Shown: positions 43,114 through 51,872 of the stretch, piece after piece
Position numbering within the stretch: position 1 is the first letter of the stretch
Layout of the letters: every line of letters begins with the position of its first letter
Source of the DNA: Brevinema_A sp051647245
GTDB lineage: Bacteria > Spirochaetota > Brevinematia > Brevinematales > Brevinemataceae
NCBI GenBank assembly: GCA_051647245.1
Contig: JBOFDS010000010.1
Coordinates: 1-63,998, forward strand
Direction: 5' to 3'
DNA length: 63,998 nucleotides
Position numbers and translations under genes: made by a program
The notes under the pieces: model-generated
The model's input: only the letters and a program-made list of their open reading frames with translations
Database searches by the model: none
Told to the model about the DNA's origin: nothing

Positions 43114-43578
43114 TTAGTTAATTTTTCTACCTGTACCAAGGGGCTTGATCTCCAGAATAGTATTATCTGATTTGTCTGAGAAAATAGCACGATTTACATA
43201 AATTTTTTCAGCATTGATATGGTGATCGGTTACTTGAAATTCAATCTCATTTTTGTTGTTAGAATTACTGTCAAAAACATAAATAGAGTATTGACGTTCT
43301 GTCCCAAATAATGGATTTTGCTCATGTTGAACGCTTGGTGCCATCATAGCTAATGTAGCTGTATCATTGATCACCAAGGCATTGTAATAATTAATCAAAA
43401 AGCTATGTCTATCTTGAATAGTCAAGACTTTTGGCTTAGATTTTATTTTATAATAAGTACTAATTGTTACGAAAACAACAACAATCATAGAAAGGATCAC
43501 TATGATATTTAAAGATTGTTTAGCTTTTTCTTGCTTTTTTTTCACTTCATCCATCGCAGGTGGTATAAAATTTTCCAT
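43114..43578 (-). CDS. Single-pass membrane protein of unknown function
   Basis: A 154-residue protein with a Pro/Lys-rich cytoplasmic head (about 20 residues), one transmembrane helix (about 25-43, SLNIIVILSMIVVVFVTIS) and a mostly beta extracytoplasmic part. I recognise no family. The ATG at 43578 has GAGG seven bases upstream; a GTG three bases earlier is too close. It is the last gene of plsC-scpA-scpB. Confidence 0.65.
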   Translation of the reverse strand: MENFIPPAMDEVKKKQEKAKQSLNIIVILSMIVVVFVTISTYYKIKSKPKVLTIQDRHSFLINYYNALVINDTATLAMMAPSVQHEQNPLFGTERQYSIYVFDSNSNNKNEIEFQVTDHHINAEKIYVNRAIFSDKSDNTILEIKPLGTGRKIN

Positions 43579-43652
43579 CACGATACCTCATTTTCATTAT
43601 TGATATCATATTGTAAAAGATATCTGATAAATTTTCAAGATTTTGAATCAAA

Positions 43653-44258
43653 TTATTCGAATAATTCTTCTTCGTCTTCGATAACTTCTTCAGCTTCATA
43701 CATATCAGCAAGTTCAGATAATTGAAGACTTTCTGGGGAAGGCAAGTCACTAAGGCTCTTCAAACGGAAAATTTCAAGAAAACGTTTTGTCGTTCCGTAT
43801 AAAATATCACCTAAAATATCATCAGAGCCAATAATATCAATTAATTTATGCCCTAACAAAGTGTTCAAAGAACGGGAGCTATTCACACCTCGAATCTTGT
43901 CAATTTCTTCTTTGGAGATAGGTTGTTTATAAGCAATAATAGCTAAGATCTCCATAGAAGTCTGAGATAATTTATTTTCTTCTTTCGCTCCAAAGATCTC
44001 ACGAAGCTCTTCCTTGAAGAGGGGATTTGTCATCAATTGATAACCATTAGCGACAGCAAGTATGGTAAACCCACTCGAATTCTCTTCGTAACGCTTGTTT
44101 AAGCTTTCAATCATCTCATCAACTTGCTCTTTCGAACAATCAAACCAAGAACAGATTTTATCTATATCGACAGGCTTCCCATAAATAAATAAAATTGATT
44201 CAAGAAGTCCATTGAGTTGTTCTTGTGAGTAGGTTTTGTTGATAAATAAAGAATTCAT
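43653..44258 (-). CDS. scpB: Segregation and condensation protein B
   Basis: ScpB is a winged-helix partner of SMC in chromosome condensation. The 201-residue protein has LLESILFIYGKPVDIDKI at the N-terminus, the second domain with SQTSMEILAIIAYKQPISKEEIDKIRGVNSSRSLNTLLGHKLI, and YGTTKRFLEIFRLKSLSDLP, with an acidic tail (EAEEVIEDEEELFE). AGGAG before the ATG. It follows scpA by 8 bp. Confidence 0.95.
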   Translation of the reverse strand: MNSLFINKTYSQEQLNGLLESILFIYGKPVDIDKICSWFDCSKEQVDEMIESLNKRYEENSSGFTILAVANGYQLMTNPLFKEELREIFGAKEENKLSQTSMEILAIIAYKQPISKEEIDKIRGVNSSRSLNTLLGHKLIDIIGSDDILGDILYGTTKRFLEIFRLKSLSDLPSPESLQLSELADMYEAEEVIEDEEELFE

Positions 44259-44266
44259 GGTAACTC

Positions 44267-45010
44267 CTAATGACTTTCTGATTGAGGATCTTTTTTATGC
44301 ACTTCAAAATCTTGAAATAGATGATCTTGGATAATGATCGTTTTTTGGTGATAAGCAGAATCTGCAATAGCCAAGAATGTAGCGATTTTATTAGGCTTAT
44401 CTGTCTCACCTTCTAAAATCTCGCTAAATTTCATTTGAGGCCTCTGAGCAAGTAGGTCAGACAGACGTTCAATTTTTTGTTCCACCGTAACAAAACGCTT
44501 TTTGATAGGAATAGCTTTTTTGATGAAAGCCCCTTTATAGCGAAGTACGGCACGGAAAAGATCACCAATTGTAAGCTCGTCGATCTCTTTTTTTTCAACT
44601 TTTTGGAAGGTATTCAGCATACGACCTCGAGAAAAATACACCGTTCCCTTATCAAGACTTTCTTCCATTTTGCGAGCAAGGACACGGAAATATCGATACT
44701 CACGAAGTCTATTGAGGAGTTCTTGTTCATCGAGCATTTCTTCATCGGACTCATCAATCATCTTAGGTAATAAACGACGCGTTTTACTATGAATCAGTGT
44801 TGCCGCAATCACAAAAAACTCAGAAGCTAATTCAATATTAAATTCTTTCATTGTTTTGAGATAGCCTAGGTATTGTTCAGTTACCTGAGAAAGAGAAATT
44901 TCTGTAATATCTAATTTTGACTTTCCAATGAGTTCGTCCAACAAAGCCAAAGGGCCATCAAAATTTTTCAAGTGGAGTTCATAATAATTTAACGGAGAGC
45001 CTGTAATCAT
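44267..45010 (-). CDS. scpA: Segregation and condensation protein A
   Basis: ScpA is the kleisin that links SMC heads. The 247-residue protein has the family N-terminus LKNFDGPLALLDELIGKSKLDITEISLSQVTEQYLGYL and EFFVIAATLIHSKTRRLLP, a central acidic region and a C-terminal winged helix (KIERLSDLLAQRPQMKFSEIL... IATFLAIADSAYHQ). It lies between plsC (9 bp) and scpB (8 bp). AGAGAGG precedes the ATG. Confidence 0.95.
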   Translation of the reverse strand: MITGSPLNYYELHLKNFDGPLALLDELIGKSKLDITEISLSQVTEQYLGYLKTMKEFNIELASEFFVIAATLIHSKTRRLLPKMIDESDEEMLDEQELLNRLREYRYFRVLARKMEESLDKGTVYFSRGRMLNTFQKVEKKEIDELTIGDLFRAVLRYKGAFIKKAIPIKKRFVTVEQKIERLSDLLAQRPQMKFSEILEGETDKPNKIATFLAIADSAYHQKTIIIQDHLFQDFEVHKKDPQSESH

Positions 45011-45019
45011 AAAGCCTCT

Positions 45020-45754
45020 CTATGCGTAGTATTCTTCAGTGATCAATTCCTGCATCTGCTGTGTAAGTGCTTTTTCATCAATATCTTTTAGACTCTCGTA
45101 ACTAAGAGGTTTTTTGATAATAACTTTCAATGCAGCACTTGGATCAATAGATTTTTTAGGCCCTGCAAAAGTGTTGAAACCACAGAGAGTGATAGGAAGA
45201 ATGTCAATTTCATATTCAGCCATGATCTTGATAAAACCACGCTTGAAAGGTTGGATATTTCCATCAATAGAACGAGTTCCTTCAGGATAAATGATAATAT
45301 TAGGATTCCAACCTTTTCTAAGTTTTTGGATACGGGTGGAGATTGTTTTTTGTGATTGACGTGCATTAGTACGCGGAATAGGGATACCTACACCTATCTT
45401 AAATAAGGTGCTTAAGATAGGAATTTTCATCAATGATTCTTTCATGACCCAAGAAATTGGGTAAGGCATAGCAGTGCTTATCGCCATAATATCAGCAAAA
45501 GAGCCGTGATTCGAAATAATAAGATAACGTTTTTTTGGATCTACATGCTCTGCACCTTCGATAAGCATCTTTTGTCCAGAGAGAAATAGGCTAGATTTCG
45601 CCCACATATGGATACACCAAGATGCAACAGGAAAAATACGTAAAAACATAAAAAAGAGCGTGATCGGTGTACAAATGAGGATAGTGTAGAGTGGAAAAAA
45701 GATACGGAAGTAGATTTCTTGATAAATCTTTTTAATAAATAAGAATAATTTCAT
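45020..45754 (-). CDS. plsC: 1-acyl-sn-glycerol-3-phosphate acyltransferase
   Basis: PlsC forms phosphatidic acid from lysophosphatidic acid. The 244-residue protein has two hydrophobic N-terminal segments, the catalytic NHGSFADIMAIS (N-H-x-x-x-x-D), the block IPIPRTNARQSQKTISTRIQ, and the acyl-acceptor motif IIIYPEGTRSIDGNIQPFKRG. AGAGG precedes the ATG. It heads the plsC-scpA-scpB-unknown operon. Confidence 0.94.
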   Translation of the reverse strand: MKLFLFIKKIYQEIYFRIFFPLYTILICTPITLFFMFLRIFPVASWCIHMWAKSSLFLSGQKMLIEGAEHVDPKKRYLIISNHGSFADIMAISTAMPYPISWVMKESLMKIPILSTLFKIGVGIPIPRTNARQSQKTISTRIQKLRKGWNPNIIIYPEGTRSIDGNIQPFKRGFIKIMAEYEIDILPITLCGFNTFAGPKKSIDPSAALKVIIKKPLSYESLKDIDEKALTQQMQELITEEYYA

Positions 45755-45826
45755 GGTAACCTCTTTAGAAAGTATATTTTATCATAATTTCATAAAAAAG
45801 TAAACTGTTTCAAAAATTTTCTCATC

Positions 45827-45857
45827 AAAAATAAAACTCCTATTCACTAGGAGTTTT
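45827..45857 (-). terminator. Terminator after xseB
   Basis: A 10-bp stem (45833-45842 with 45848-45857), 5-base loop, TATTTTTG tail on the minus strand. The xseB stop lies in the hairpin. Confidence 0.85.
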
Positions 45858-46034
45858 AGATTTTTTTATATTTTTAACAACTAATTTTTCTTCAGAAGAT
45901 AGTTTGTCCTCTAAAATCTGAATAATTGCTGAAGCTTCGATGTATGTTTTGGAAATAACTTCAAAATCCTCGGATTCATTCATCTTTTTGATCAAACTTT
46001 CTAGCTCCAATTTGTATTCACTATATGTTTTCAT
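45840..46034 (-). CDS. xseB: Exodeoxyribonuclease VII small subunit-like
   Basis: A 64-residue two-helix protein with the XseB pattern YKLELESLIKKMNESEDFEV (usual EEALKELEEIVEKLE-S), followed by YIEASAIIQILEDKL. XseB with XseA degrades single-stranded DNA; xseA is not in the window. The ATG at 46034 lies inside the end of miaA (14-bp overlap) with AAGGA upstream, so it is translationally coupled. An upstream start at 46121 would duplicate miaA sequence and is wrong. Confidence 0.72.
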   Translation of the reverse strand: MKTYSEYKLELESLIKKMNESEDFEVISKTYIEASAIIQILEDKLSSEEKLVVKNIKKSKTPSE

Positions 46035-46917
46035 GAAAAATTCCTTGTAACATCTCTTTTGGAGAAAAAATTCTCTCATTTTTGAGAAGTGATCGGTATA
46101 AGGTCTGTTGACGTTTTGCATAGTGTCTTGTGTCTAAAATCAATTCATCACGCATTGCCTTGAGATCATATTCAGCATTCAAAAATTTTCGTACATGCCT
46201 ATAACCAATAGTCCCAAAAACAGGTGATGCGTCGCCAAATCTATCAATAATAGCTCTTGTTTCCTCAAGTAAACCAGCCTCTATCATGTGATCCACACGA
46301 TTTGCGATTTTTTGATAAATCTCTTCACGAGAAAGATCTGTCTGAGTGAAAATCCATCGATAAGATGGTTTTGTATTATGTAAATGAAGCTCCGAAAATT
46401 TGATATTCGTAACAAACATCGCTTCCAAAGCTCGAAGAATACGAAGTTGATCTTGAGGAGAAATCTTAGCGGCATAGCTAGGATCTTTTATCTGTAATTC
46501 TTCATAAAGCGAAGGCAAGCCAACACTTTTTACTTGATCAAGCAAATGCAATCTATAAGCATCATCACGCGATTCTTGTTCAAACATACCTAAAAAGAGA
46601 CTCTTCAAATACAATCCCGTCCCACCAACAATGATAGGGAGTTTGCCTCTGTGATGGATATCTTCGATTTTTTGAATAGCCAGATCTTTCCATAAGCCTG
46701 CATTGCATTGTTCGTGAGGATCCAAAAGATCGATCAGATGGTGGGGAGCCATTTTTTGCTCGGATTCTGTGGCTTTTGCTGAACCTATATTGAAGTATTT
46801 GTAAATCTGCACAGAATCACAAGAAACAATCTCACCATTAAACTTTTGCGCTAATTCTATACCCAGAGAAGACTTGCCTGATGCTGTTGCTCCGACTACT
46901 GCTATAACTGTTATCAT
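46021..46917 (-). CDS. miaA: tRNA dimethylallyltransferase
   Basis: MiaA adds a dimethylallyl group to A37 of tRNAs reading U-starting codons. The 298-residue protein has the P-loop GATASGKSS at 9-17, SCDSVQIYKYFNIGSAK, the substrate motif PHHLIDLLDPHEQCNAG, PIIVGGTGLYLKSLF and GTIGYRHVRKFL with DTRHYAKRQQTLYR at the end. The ATG at 46917 has no close ribosome site: only T-rich sequence from the rpoZ terminator lies before it, with GAGG about 13 bases upstream. Confidence 0.95.
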   Translation of the reverse strand: MITVIAVVGATASGKSSLGIELAQKFNGEIVSCDSVQIYKYFNIGSAKATESEQKMAPHHLIDLLDPHEQCNAGLWKDLAIQKIEDIHHRGKLPIIVGGTGLYLKSLFLGMFEQESRDDAYRLHLLDQVKSVGLPSLYEELQIKDPSYAAKISPQDQLRILRALEAMFVTNIKFSELHLHNTKPSYRWIFTQTDLSREEIYQKIANRVDHMIEAGLLEETRAIIDRFGDASPVFGTIGYRHVRKFLNAEYDLKAMRDELILDTRHYAKRQQTLYRSLLKNERIFSPKEMLQGIFHENI

Positions 46918-46919
46918 AA

Positions 46920-46952
46920 GAAAAAGAAAAACCTCTATTTTTTAGAGGTTTT
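46920..46952 (-). terminator. Terminator between rpoZ and miaA
   Basis: A 10-bp stem (46928-46937 with 46943-46952), 5-base loop and TTTTTCTTTTTC on the minus strand. The rpoZ stop lies in it, and the miaA ATG comes three bases after the T-run. Confidence 0.85.
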
Positions 46953-47159
46953 ATCGCTAATAGATGTGTATTCAATATTTCCACCCAAGACTTCCTTAAT
47001 AGCAAGGAGCGTGAGTTTTTCAGAACGATTAGGCCCAGTAGGAATCTCAATAGCATCGTTATGTTCTTGGGATAAAGCTCTTGCGTACTTAATAGTTGCA
47101 ACAGTTGCTTCATATTTATTTCCAGATAAAGATAAAATCTCATCCAATGGTAATGGCAT
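46935..47159 (-). CDS. rpoZ: DNA-directed RNA polymerase omega subunit
   Basis: Omega helps RNA polymerase assembly. The 74-residue protein has the omega pattern MPLPLDEILSLSGNKYEATVATIKYARALSQE (compare A-R-V-T-V-E-D-A-L-E/-K-V-G-N-R-Y-E-x-V-x-x-A-x-x-R-A) and a VALKEVLGG-like second helix (TLLAIKEVLGG). GAGAGG precedes the ATG. It has a consensus promoter and a terminator, so it is largely a unit of its own before miaA. Confidence 0.85.
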   Translation of the reverse strand: MPLPLDEILSLSGNKYEATVATIKYARALSQEHNDAIEIPTGPNRSEKLTLLAIKEVLGGNIEYTSISDKTSKK

Positions 47160-47220
47160 AATACCCTCTCAAATTCTTTGTAACTATGTCAATTAACAAT
47201 TATGACGAATAGTATTTATT

Positions 47221-47249
47221 ATCATAAACGATTTTTATAACAATGTCAA
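47221..47249 (-). promoter_or_regulatory. Promoter of rpoZ
   Basis: TTGACA (47249-47244), 17 bp, TATGAT (47226-47221) on the minus strand. Confidence 0.75.
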
Positions 47250-47269
47250 GTTTTTCACTTTATATTTAA

Positions 47270-47302
47270 AATAAAAACACCTATCTTAAAGATAGGTGTT
47301 TT
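47270..47302 (-). terminator. Terminator after nox
   Basis: A 12-bp stem (47274-47285 with 47291-47302), 5-base loop. On the minus strand the tail is TTTTATTTTAAA. Confidence 0.82.
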
Positions 47303-47310
47303 AGAATGAT

Positions 47311-48645
47311 TTATTTTGCTGTTAAACAAACTGCTGTCAACCAAGACACAGGCTTGTTATAATGAGGTAAGAAGAAAAAGTCTGTCAATGCAAGTTCATC
47401 AATTGTCATTTCTTTTGCAATAGCTAATGAGAATGTATGAATAACTTCTACATGATTACCTTTAGATTGGATCTGTGCACCGAGGATACGTCTTGTTTCC
47501 GCGTCGTAAACTACTTTGATAGTTACAGGATTTGTTGTTGGCATAAATTCAGGTCTGTCTGCATCACAAATTGTGTTAGTAAGAACTTTATAACCACGTC
47601 TTTCAGCTGTTCCTTCAGAGAAGCCTGTAGATGTCATATGCAAATCAAAAATCTTGATCGCATTAGATCCTTGAACTCCAGAAAATGCTGTTGTATTTTT
47701 GGTAAGGTTGGCAGCACAGAGAATACCTGTACGTACTGCATTTGTTGCAAGAGCAATATAATCGTCCGCTTGAGAAACGTTAGATTTGACCGCAATAGAA
47801 TCACCACAAGCAAGAACATCTGGATCAGATGTGTGCATGTATTCATCAATAAGAATAGCTCCGTTATCAAGAGTTTTCAAATGATCTCTGTATAAGGAAG
47901 TGTTAGGTTTGAATCCTGTTGCAAGGATAACCATATCTGTGTTATATTCGCCTTTGTCGGTAACGATCTTGTTCACAACACCATTTGATCCAGCAATTTC
48001 TTGGACTTTTTCTCCTGTATGAACGTCAATTCCGTGCTCTTTAAGAGTGGATTCAACAACATCAGTCATCTCTGCATCAAAATAGTTGACAAGAACTCTA
48101 TCCGCACCTTCAAGAAGAGTAACTTCTTTTCCAAGCTCTCTAAATGCTTCAACTAATTCCACACCGATATATCCACCACCAACAACTGTTACGTGTTTGA
48201 CTTGATCTTTTTTAGCATAATCAATGATATTTTGCGCATGTTGGTATGTTTTTGCTAAGAATACGCCTTCAAGATCAACTCCTGGAAGATTAGGCACGAT
48301 AGGCCATGAACCTGTTGCTAAAACAAGTTTATCATAAGAGTCTTGAAATTCTTCATTAGTTACGAGATTTTTCACAGTAACTTCTTTTTTGCCAAAATCT
48401 ACAGCAACGACTTCATGTTTTGTATTAACATTCAGTCCTTTTTCTTTAAGATTTTCAGCTGTTTCGTAAAACAAACCTTGAGGATCTTTCACCGTACCGC
48501 CGACCCACAAAGCAATACCACAAGCTAAAAAGGAAATGTTATCGTTTTTTTCATAAGAAACAACTTCTACATCCTTATTAAATTTTTGAACATTATTAAT
48601 AAATGCTGTGCCAGCGTGGTTATTTCCAACTAAAATGACCTTCAT
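47311..48645 (-). CDS. nox: NADH oxidase (H2O-forming), Nox family
   Basis: A 444-residue flavoprotein of the CoA-disulfide reductase/NADH oxidase family. The N-terminal FAD motif is VILVGNNHAGTAF, the redox Cys (about residue 42) lies in SFLACGIALWVGG, the NADH motif is VTVVGGGYIGVELVEAF, and the C-terminal FAD motif includes DPDVLACGDSIAV. Nox reduces O2 to water and regenerates NAD+ in host-associated anaerobes. Strong AAGGAGG before the ATG and a perfect promoter suggest high expression. CoA-disulfide reductase is the alternative. Confidence 0.92.
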   Translation of the reverse strand: MKVILVGNNHAGTAFINNVQKFNKDVEVVSYEKNDNISFLACGIALWVGGTVKDPQGLFYETAENLKEKGLNVNTKHEVVAVDFGKKEVTVKNLVTNEEFQDSYDKLVLATGSWPIVPNLPGVDLEGVFLAKTYQHAQNIIDYAKKDQVKHVTVVGGGYIGVELVEAFRELGKEVTLLEGADRVLVNYFDAEMTDVVESTLKEHGIDVHTGEKVQEIAGSNGVVNKIVTDKGEYNTDMVILATGFKPNTSLYRDHLKTLDNGAILIDEYMHTSDPDVLACGDSIAVKSNVSQADDYIALATNAVRTGILCAANLTKNTTAFSGVQGSNAIKIFDLHMTSTGFSEGTAERRGYKVLTNTICDADRPEFMPTTNPVTIKVVYDAETRRILGAQIQSKGNHVEVIHTFSLAIAKEMTIDELALTDFFFLPHYNKPVSWLTAVCLTAK

Positions 48646-48676
48646 AGGTTCCTCCTTGGGAGATGCGTATTAATTA

Positions 48677-48705
48677 ATTATAAAGCTCTTCATGATATTT
48701 GTCAA
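48677..48705 (-). promoter_or_regulatory. Promoter of nox
   Basis: TTGACA (48705-48700), 17 bp, TATAAT (48682-48677) on the minus strand: perfect consensus. Confidence 0.88.
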
Positions 48706-48734
48706 TATTAAAAAGATTAATATTTATTAATCAT

Positions 48735-48761
48735 TAAAGACCCCTGAAATAGGGGTCTTTA
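48735..48761 (-). terminator. Terminator after metK
   Basis: An 11-bp stem (48735-48745 with 48751-48761), 5-base loop, short T-run on the minus strand. Confidence 0.78.
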
Positions 48762-48774
48762 AATTAGGAATTAT

Positions 48775-49923
48775 CTATCCCAAAATGGTTTTCAATTCGT
48801 TAACTTTATTGATTTGTTCCCAAGGAAGATCAATATCTGTACGCCCAATATGACCAAATGCAGCCAAATCTTGGTACTTAAAGTTAGGTTTTCTAAGATT
48901 CAAGGATGTTTCTATCCCTCTCGGAGAAAGATCAAACACTTTTGCTACAGCTTCAGCAAGGGCTACTTCAGAAACAGAACTCGTTCCAAAAGTATCCACC
49001 TTAATAGAAGTAGGTTGTACCACACCGATAGCGTAGGAAAGTTGAACCTCACATTTTTGAGCATATCCAGCAGCAACAATATTTTTTGCGACCCAGCGAG
49101 CTGCATATGCTGCAGATCTATCAACTTTAGAAGGATCCTTACCAGAGAAAGCTCCGCCACCATGTTTGAAGTAACCACCGTAGGTATCCACAATGATTTT
49201 ACGGCCTGTAAGACCTGTATCTCCGTGTGGGCCACCAATCACAAAACGTCCTGTTGGATTGATATGATAGTGTTTCACATCGCTAGGATTCATTTTGTAT
49301 TCTTCCAAAATAGGAGTAATAACTTTACTCTTAATATCTACATGAATTTGCTCTTGAGAGACATCTTCATCATGTTGAACAGAAACAACTACTGTATCAA
49401 CATATTTGATTTGATTGTTTTCGTAAGCAAGGGTTACTTGGGACTTTGCATCAGGTCTTGCCCAAGGTAAAGAACCTTCTTGACGCATTTTGGTGATTTT
49501 GTTGGTAATAGCACGCGCAAGAACTAACGCCATAGGCATCAATTCAGGAGTTTCATTCACCGCTCCCCCAAACATAATCCCTTGGTCTCCAGCTCCGCCT
49601 GTATCAACACCCATTGCGATATCTGGAGATTGAGAATGGATCGCATTGAGCACACCACAATCGGAGTCAAAGCCCATTCCTTGTTTATAACCGATTTCCT
49701 CAACTTTATTACGGACGATACCTTGAACGTCAACATAAGTATCTGTAGTGATTTCACCACCAACGATCACTTGACCTGTAGTACAAAATACCTCACAAGC
49801 GACGCGAGAAGCAGGATCTCCTGCTAAACACGCATCTAAAACCGCATCAGAAATCTGATCGGCAATCTTATCTGGGTGTCCTGGAGAGATACACTCAGAT
49901 GTAAAATATGTAATATTATTCAT
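48775..49923 (-). CDS. metK: S-adenosylmethionine synthetase
   Basis: MetK forms SAM from methionine and ATP. The 382-residue protein has TSECISPGHPDKIADQISDAVLDA, VGGEITTDTYVDVQ, GAGDQGIMFGGAVNETPELMP, FVIGGPHGDTGLTGRKIIVDTYGG and GGGAFSGKDPSKVDRSAAYAARWVAKNIVAA. It is the last gene of the speD-speE-potD-metK operon, making the SAM that SpeD decarboxylates; metK in this operon is an informative arrangement. AAGGT before the ATG. Confidence 0.97.
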   Translation of the reverse strand: MNNITYFTSECISPGHPDKIADQISDAVLDACLAGDPASRVACEVFCTTGQVIVGGEITTDTYVDVQGIVRNKVEEIGYKQGMGFDSDCGVLNAIHSQSPDIAMGVDTGGAGDQGIMFGGAVNETPELMPMALVLARAITNKITKMRQEGSLPWARPDAKSQVTLAYENNQIKYVDTVVVSVQHDEDVSQEQIHVDIKSKVITPILEEYKMNPSDVKHYHINPTGRFVIGGPHGDTGLTGRKIIVDTYGGYFKHGGGAFSGKDPSKVDRSAAYAARWVAKNIVAAGYAQKCEVQLSYAIGVVQPTSIKVDTFGTSSVSEVALAEAVAKVFDLSPRGIETSLNLRKPNFKYQDLAAFGHIGRTDIDLPWEQINKVNELKTILG

Positions 49924-49944
49924 TTTAAAACCTTGTTTATGTGA

Positions 49945-50958
49945 TTAATCTGCTAAAATATTTTCCCAAACACGTGACTGAATAGCTAATTCTTCATCTT
50001 TCATAGCACGGAGAGGGGTGGTTTTTTTCAAATCTTCATAACGAACAACTGGCTCTTCAGAGATTGTTTCGCGAGCTGTTTTATTGATAGATAAAATACC
50101 AAGATAATCCATCAAACGTGTATAAATATCAGGTCTGTGGATAAAATCAATAAACTTTTGAGCTTGTTCTTGCTTTTGAGAGCCTTTTACTAAGACAAAG
50201 CTATCAACAAACATCATACCATGATTTGGGATGACAAAAGTAGTATTACTTCTTTTTGCAGGTGAGAGCTGGACAAGAATTGTTTCAGGATAACCATGTA
50301 CGAGATCCACTTCTTCATTAGCGTAAGTATTTTGGTAAGAATCAACGTCAAATCTTAAAATATTTGCTTTCCATTGTCTGATCAAATCTTGAGCAGCTGC
50401 AAGTTCTTTTGCGTTGGTAGAATTAATTTTGTACCCTAAAGTCTTAAGAGCTGGCCCAACGACTTCACGCATATTATCCATCATCATCATACGCCCCTTA
50501 TATTCAGGGTTGAGATAGATGGAAAAATCTTTGACTTCGTTCGTAATTTTGGTGTGATCGTAAGCAATCACTGTTGGCCCAAAAGCAAACGGTACAAGGT
50601 ATTCAGAAGTAGGGTCAACTTCTTTAACTTCACTAATTAAGGCTTCGTCAAGGTTTGTGATATTAGGCATCGCTGCAAGATCAAATTTTTCGATCAAACC
50701 TTCTTTGAGCATGATCTCAGCATAATCTAATGATGGAACAATCATATCATAATCTGTTGGATTGACTTTTACTTTTGCGTAGATTTCTTCATTAGAGGAA
50801 TAAGGAATCTGACAAATTTTGATGCCAGTTTCTTTTGTGAAGTCATTGTAAATATCTTGAGGAATATTATCTGTCCAAATACCAAGATTTAATTTTTCTT
50901 TTGAAGAGCCACCACAAGATACAACTCCCAAAAGAACCAAAAATAATAACTTTTTCAT
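49945..50958 (-). CDS. potD: Polyamine-type ABC transporter substrate-binding lipoprotein (PotD-like)
   Basis: A 337-residue periplasmic binding protein. The signal peptide ends in a lipobox (GVVSC, Cys16). The mature region has LNLGIWTDNIPQDIYNDFTKETGIKI, YDMIVPSLDYAEIMLKEGLIEKFD, TSEYLVPFAFGPTVIAYDHTKI, DLVHGYPE and FIDFIHRPDIYTRLMDYLGI, typical of spermidine/putrescine binders. The potABC transporter genes are not adjacent, so the partner must lie elsewhere. It sits 16 bp after speE and 22 bp before metK. Confidence 0.87.
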   Translation of the reverse strand: MKKLLFLVLLGVVSCGGSSKEKLNLGIWTDNIPQDIYNDFTKETGIKICQIPYSSNEEIYAKVKVNPTDYDMIVPSLDYAEIMLKEGLIEKFDLAAMPNITNLDEALISEVKEVDPTSEYLVPFAFGPTVIAYDHTKITNEVKDFSIYLNPEYKGRMMMMDNMREVVGPALKTLGYKINSTNAKELAAAQDLIRQWKANILRFDVDSYQNTYANEEVDLVHGYPETILVQLSPAKRSNTTFVIPNHGMMFVDSFVLVKGSQKQEQAQKFIDFIHRPDIYTRLMDYLGILSINKTARETISEEPVVRYEDLKKTTPLRAMKDEELAIQSRVWENILAD

Positions 50959-50973
50959 TATTTTTCCTTAAAC

Positions 50974-51834
50974 TTATTTGTCGCTATTTTCAAGCATTTC
51001 CTTCACGTAAGTAGGTAATGCAAAGCTAGCTGCGTGGAGATCTGAGTTGTAGTATTTTGTATTGAGACCAAATTTTTCCCACGCTTCACGTTGTTGACCT
51101 GCAATTGGATCCACTGTTTTAGAAGCAAAACCAAATAACCAGTGTCCAGAAGGGTAGGTTGGAACATAGAGCTGGTAAACTTTAGAGATAGGGAAAATGT
51201 TTTTGAGTTTGTTATGAGCGTTTTTCATTGCTTGAGCAAAGAAATCATAGTAAGGAGATTCGTGTTGGTTGACAAGAATACCATTATCAGCCAAAATACG
51301 GTAACAATTTTTGTAAAATTCTGTAGAGAAAAGACCTTCACCAACAGAGAAAGGCTCTGTGGAGTCAACAATAATAAGGTCATATTCACCATCAGCGCTA
51401 TCTGCGACAAATTTAACTCCATCTTGGAAAAGAAGAGTTACACGAGGGTCTGTCAACTTGTGGGAAGTAGATGGAATATGCTCTTGACAAAGACGAACCA
51501 CACGCTCGTCAATATCAACCATCACAATTTTTTCGATGCTTTCATATCTTGTGAGCTCACGAACAGTAGCCCCATCACCACCGCCGATGACAAGGACTTT
51601 TTTTGCTGTTGGGTTACATGCCATAGGCACGTGAACGATCATATCGTGGTACATGAATTCATCTTTTTCTGTCATCATCATGTATCCATCAAGTGTGAAA
51701 AAGCGACCATATTCTTCTGAATCAAAAAATTCAGCTTGTTGGAAGCCTGTATATTCTTTATGTAATTGTTTTGTTACTTCGATAGAAAAATGAGTTTTTT
51801 CTGTCCATTTATCGGTAAACCATAATCCTGACAT
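50974..51834 (-). CDS. speE: Spermidine synthase (aminopropyltransferase)
   Basis: SpeE adds the aminopropyl group of decarboxylated SAM to putrescine. The 286-residue protein has the family blocks YGRFFTLDGYMMMTEKDEFMYHDMIVHVP, VLVIGGGDGATVRELTRYESIEKIVMVDID (the nucleotide-binding Gly motif and acidic end), DLIIVDSTEPFSVGEGLFSTEFY and YPSGHWLFGFASK. The catalytic Asp in IIVDSTEP is present. AAGGAG before the ATG. It is 38 bp downstream of speD. Confidence 0.96.
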   Translation of the reverse strand: MSGLWFTDKWTEKTHFSIEVTKQLHKEYTGFQQAEFFDSEEYGRFFTLDGYMMMTEKDEFMYHDMIVHVPMACNPTAKKVLVIGGGDGATVRELTRYESIEKIVMVDIDERVVRLCQEHIPSTSHKLTDPRVTLLFQDGVKFVADSADGEYDLIIVDSTEPFSVGEGLFSTEFYKNCYRILADNGILVNQHESPYYDFFAQAMKNAHNKLKNIFPISKVYQLYVPTYPSGHWLFGFASKTVDPIAGQQREAWEKFGLNTKYYNSDLHAASFALPTYVKEMLENSDK

Positions 51835-51872
51835 GGCATACTCCTTAATTTTATATACTTATTGAAATTATT

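Noticed and set aside
46032..46121. Longer xseB start at 46121
   Set aside because: It reads miaA in another frame; the short form matches the XseB family length.
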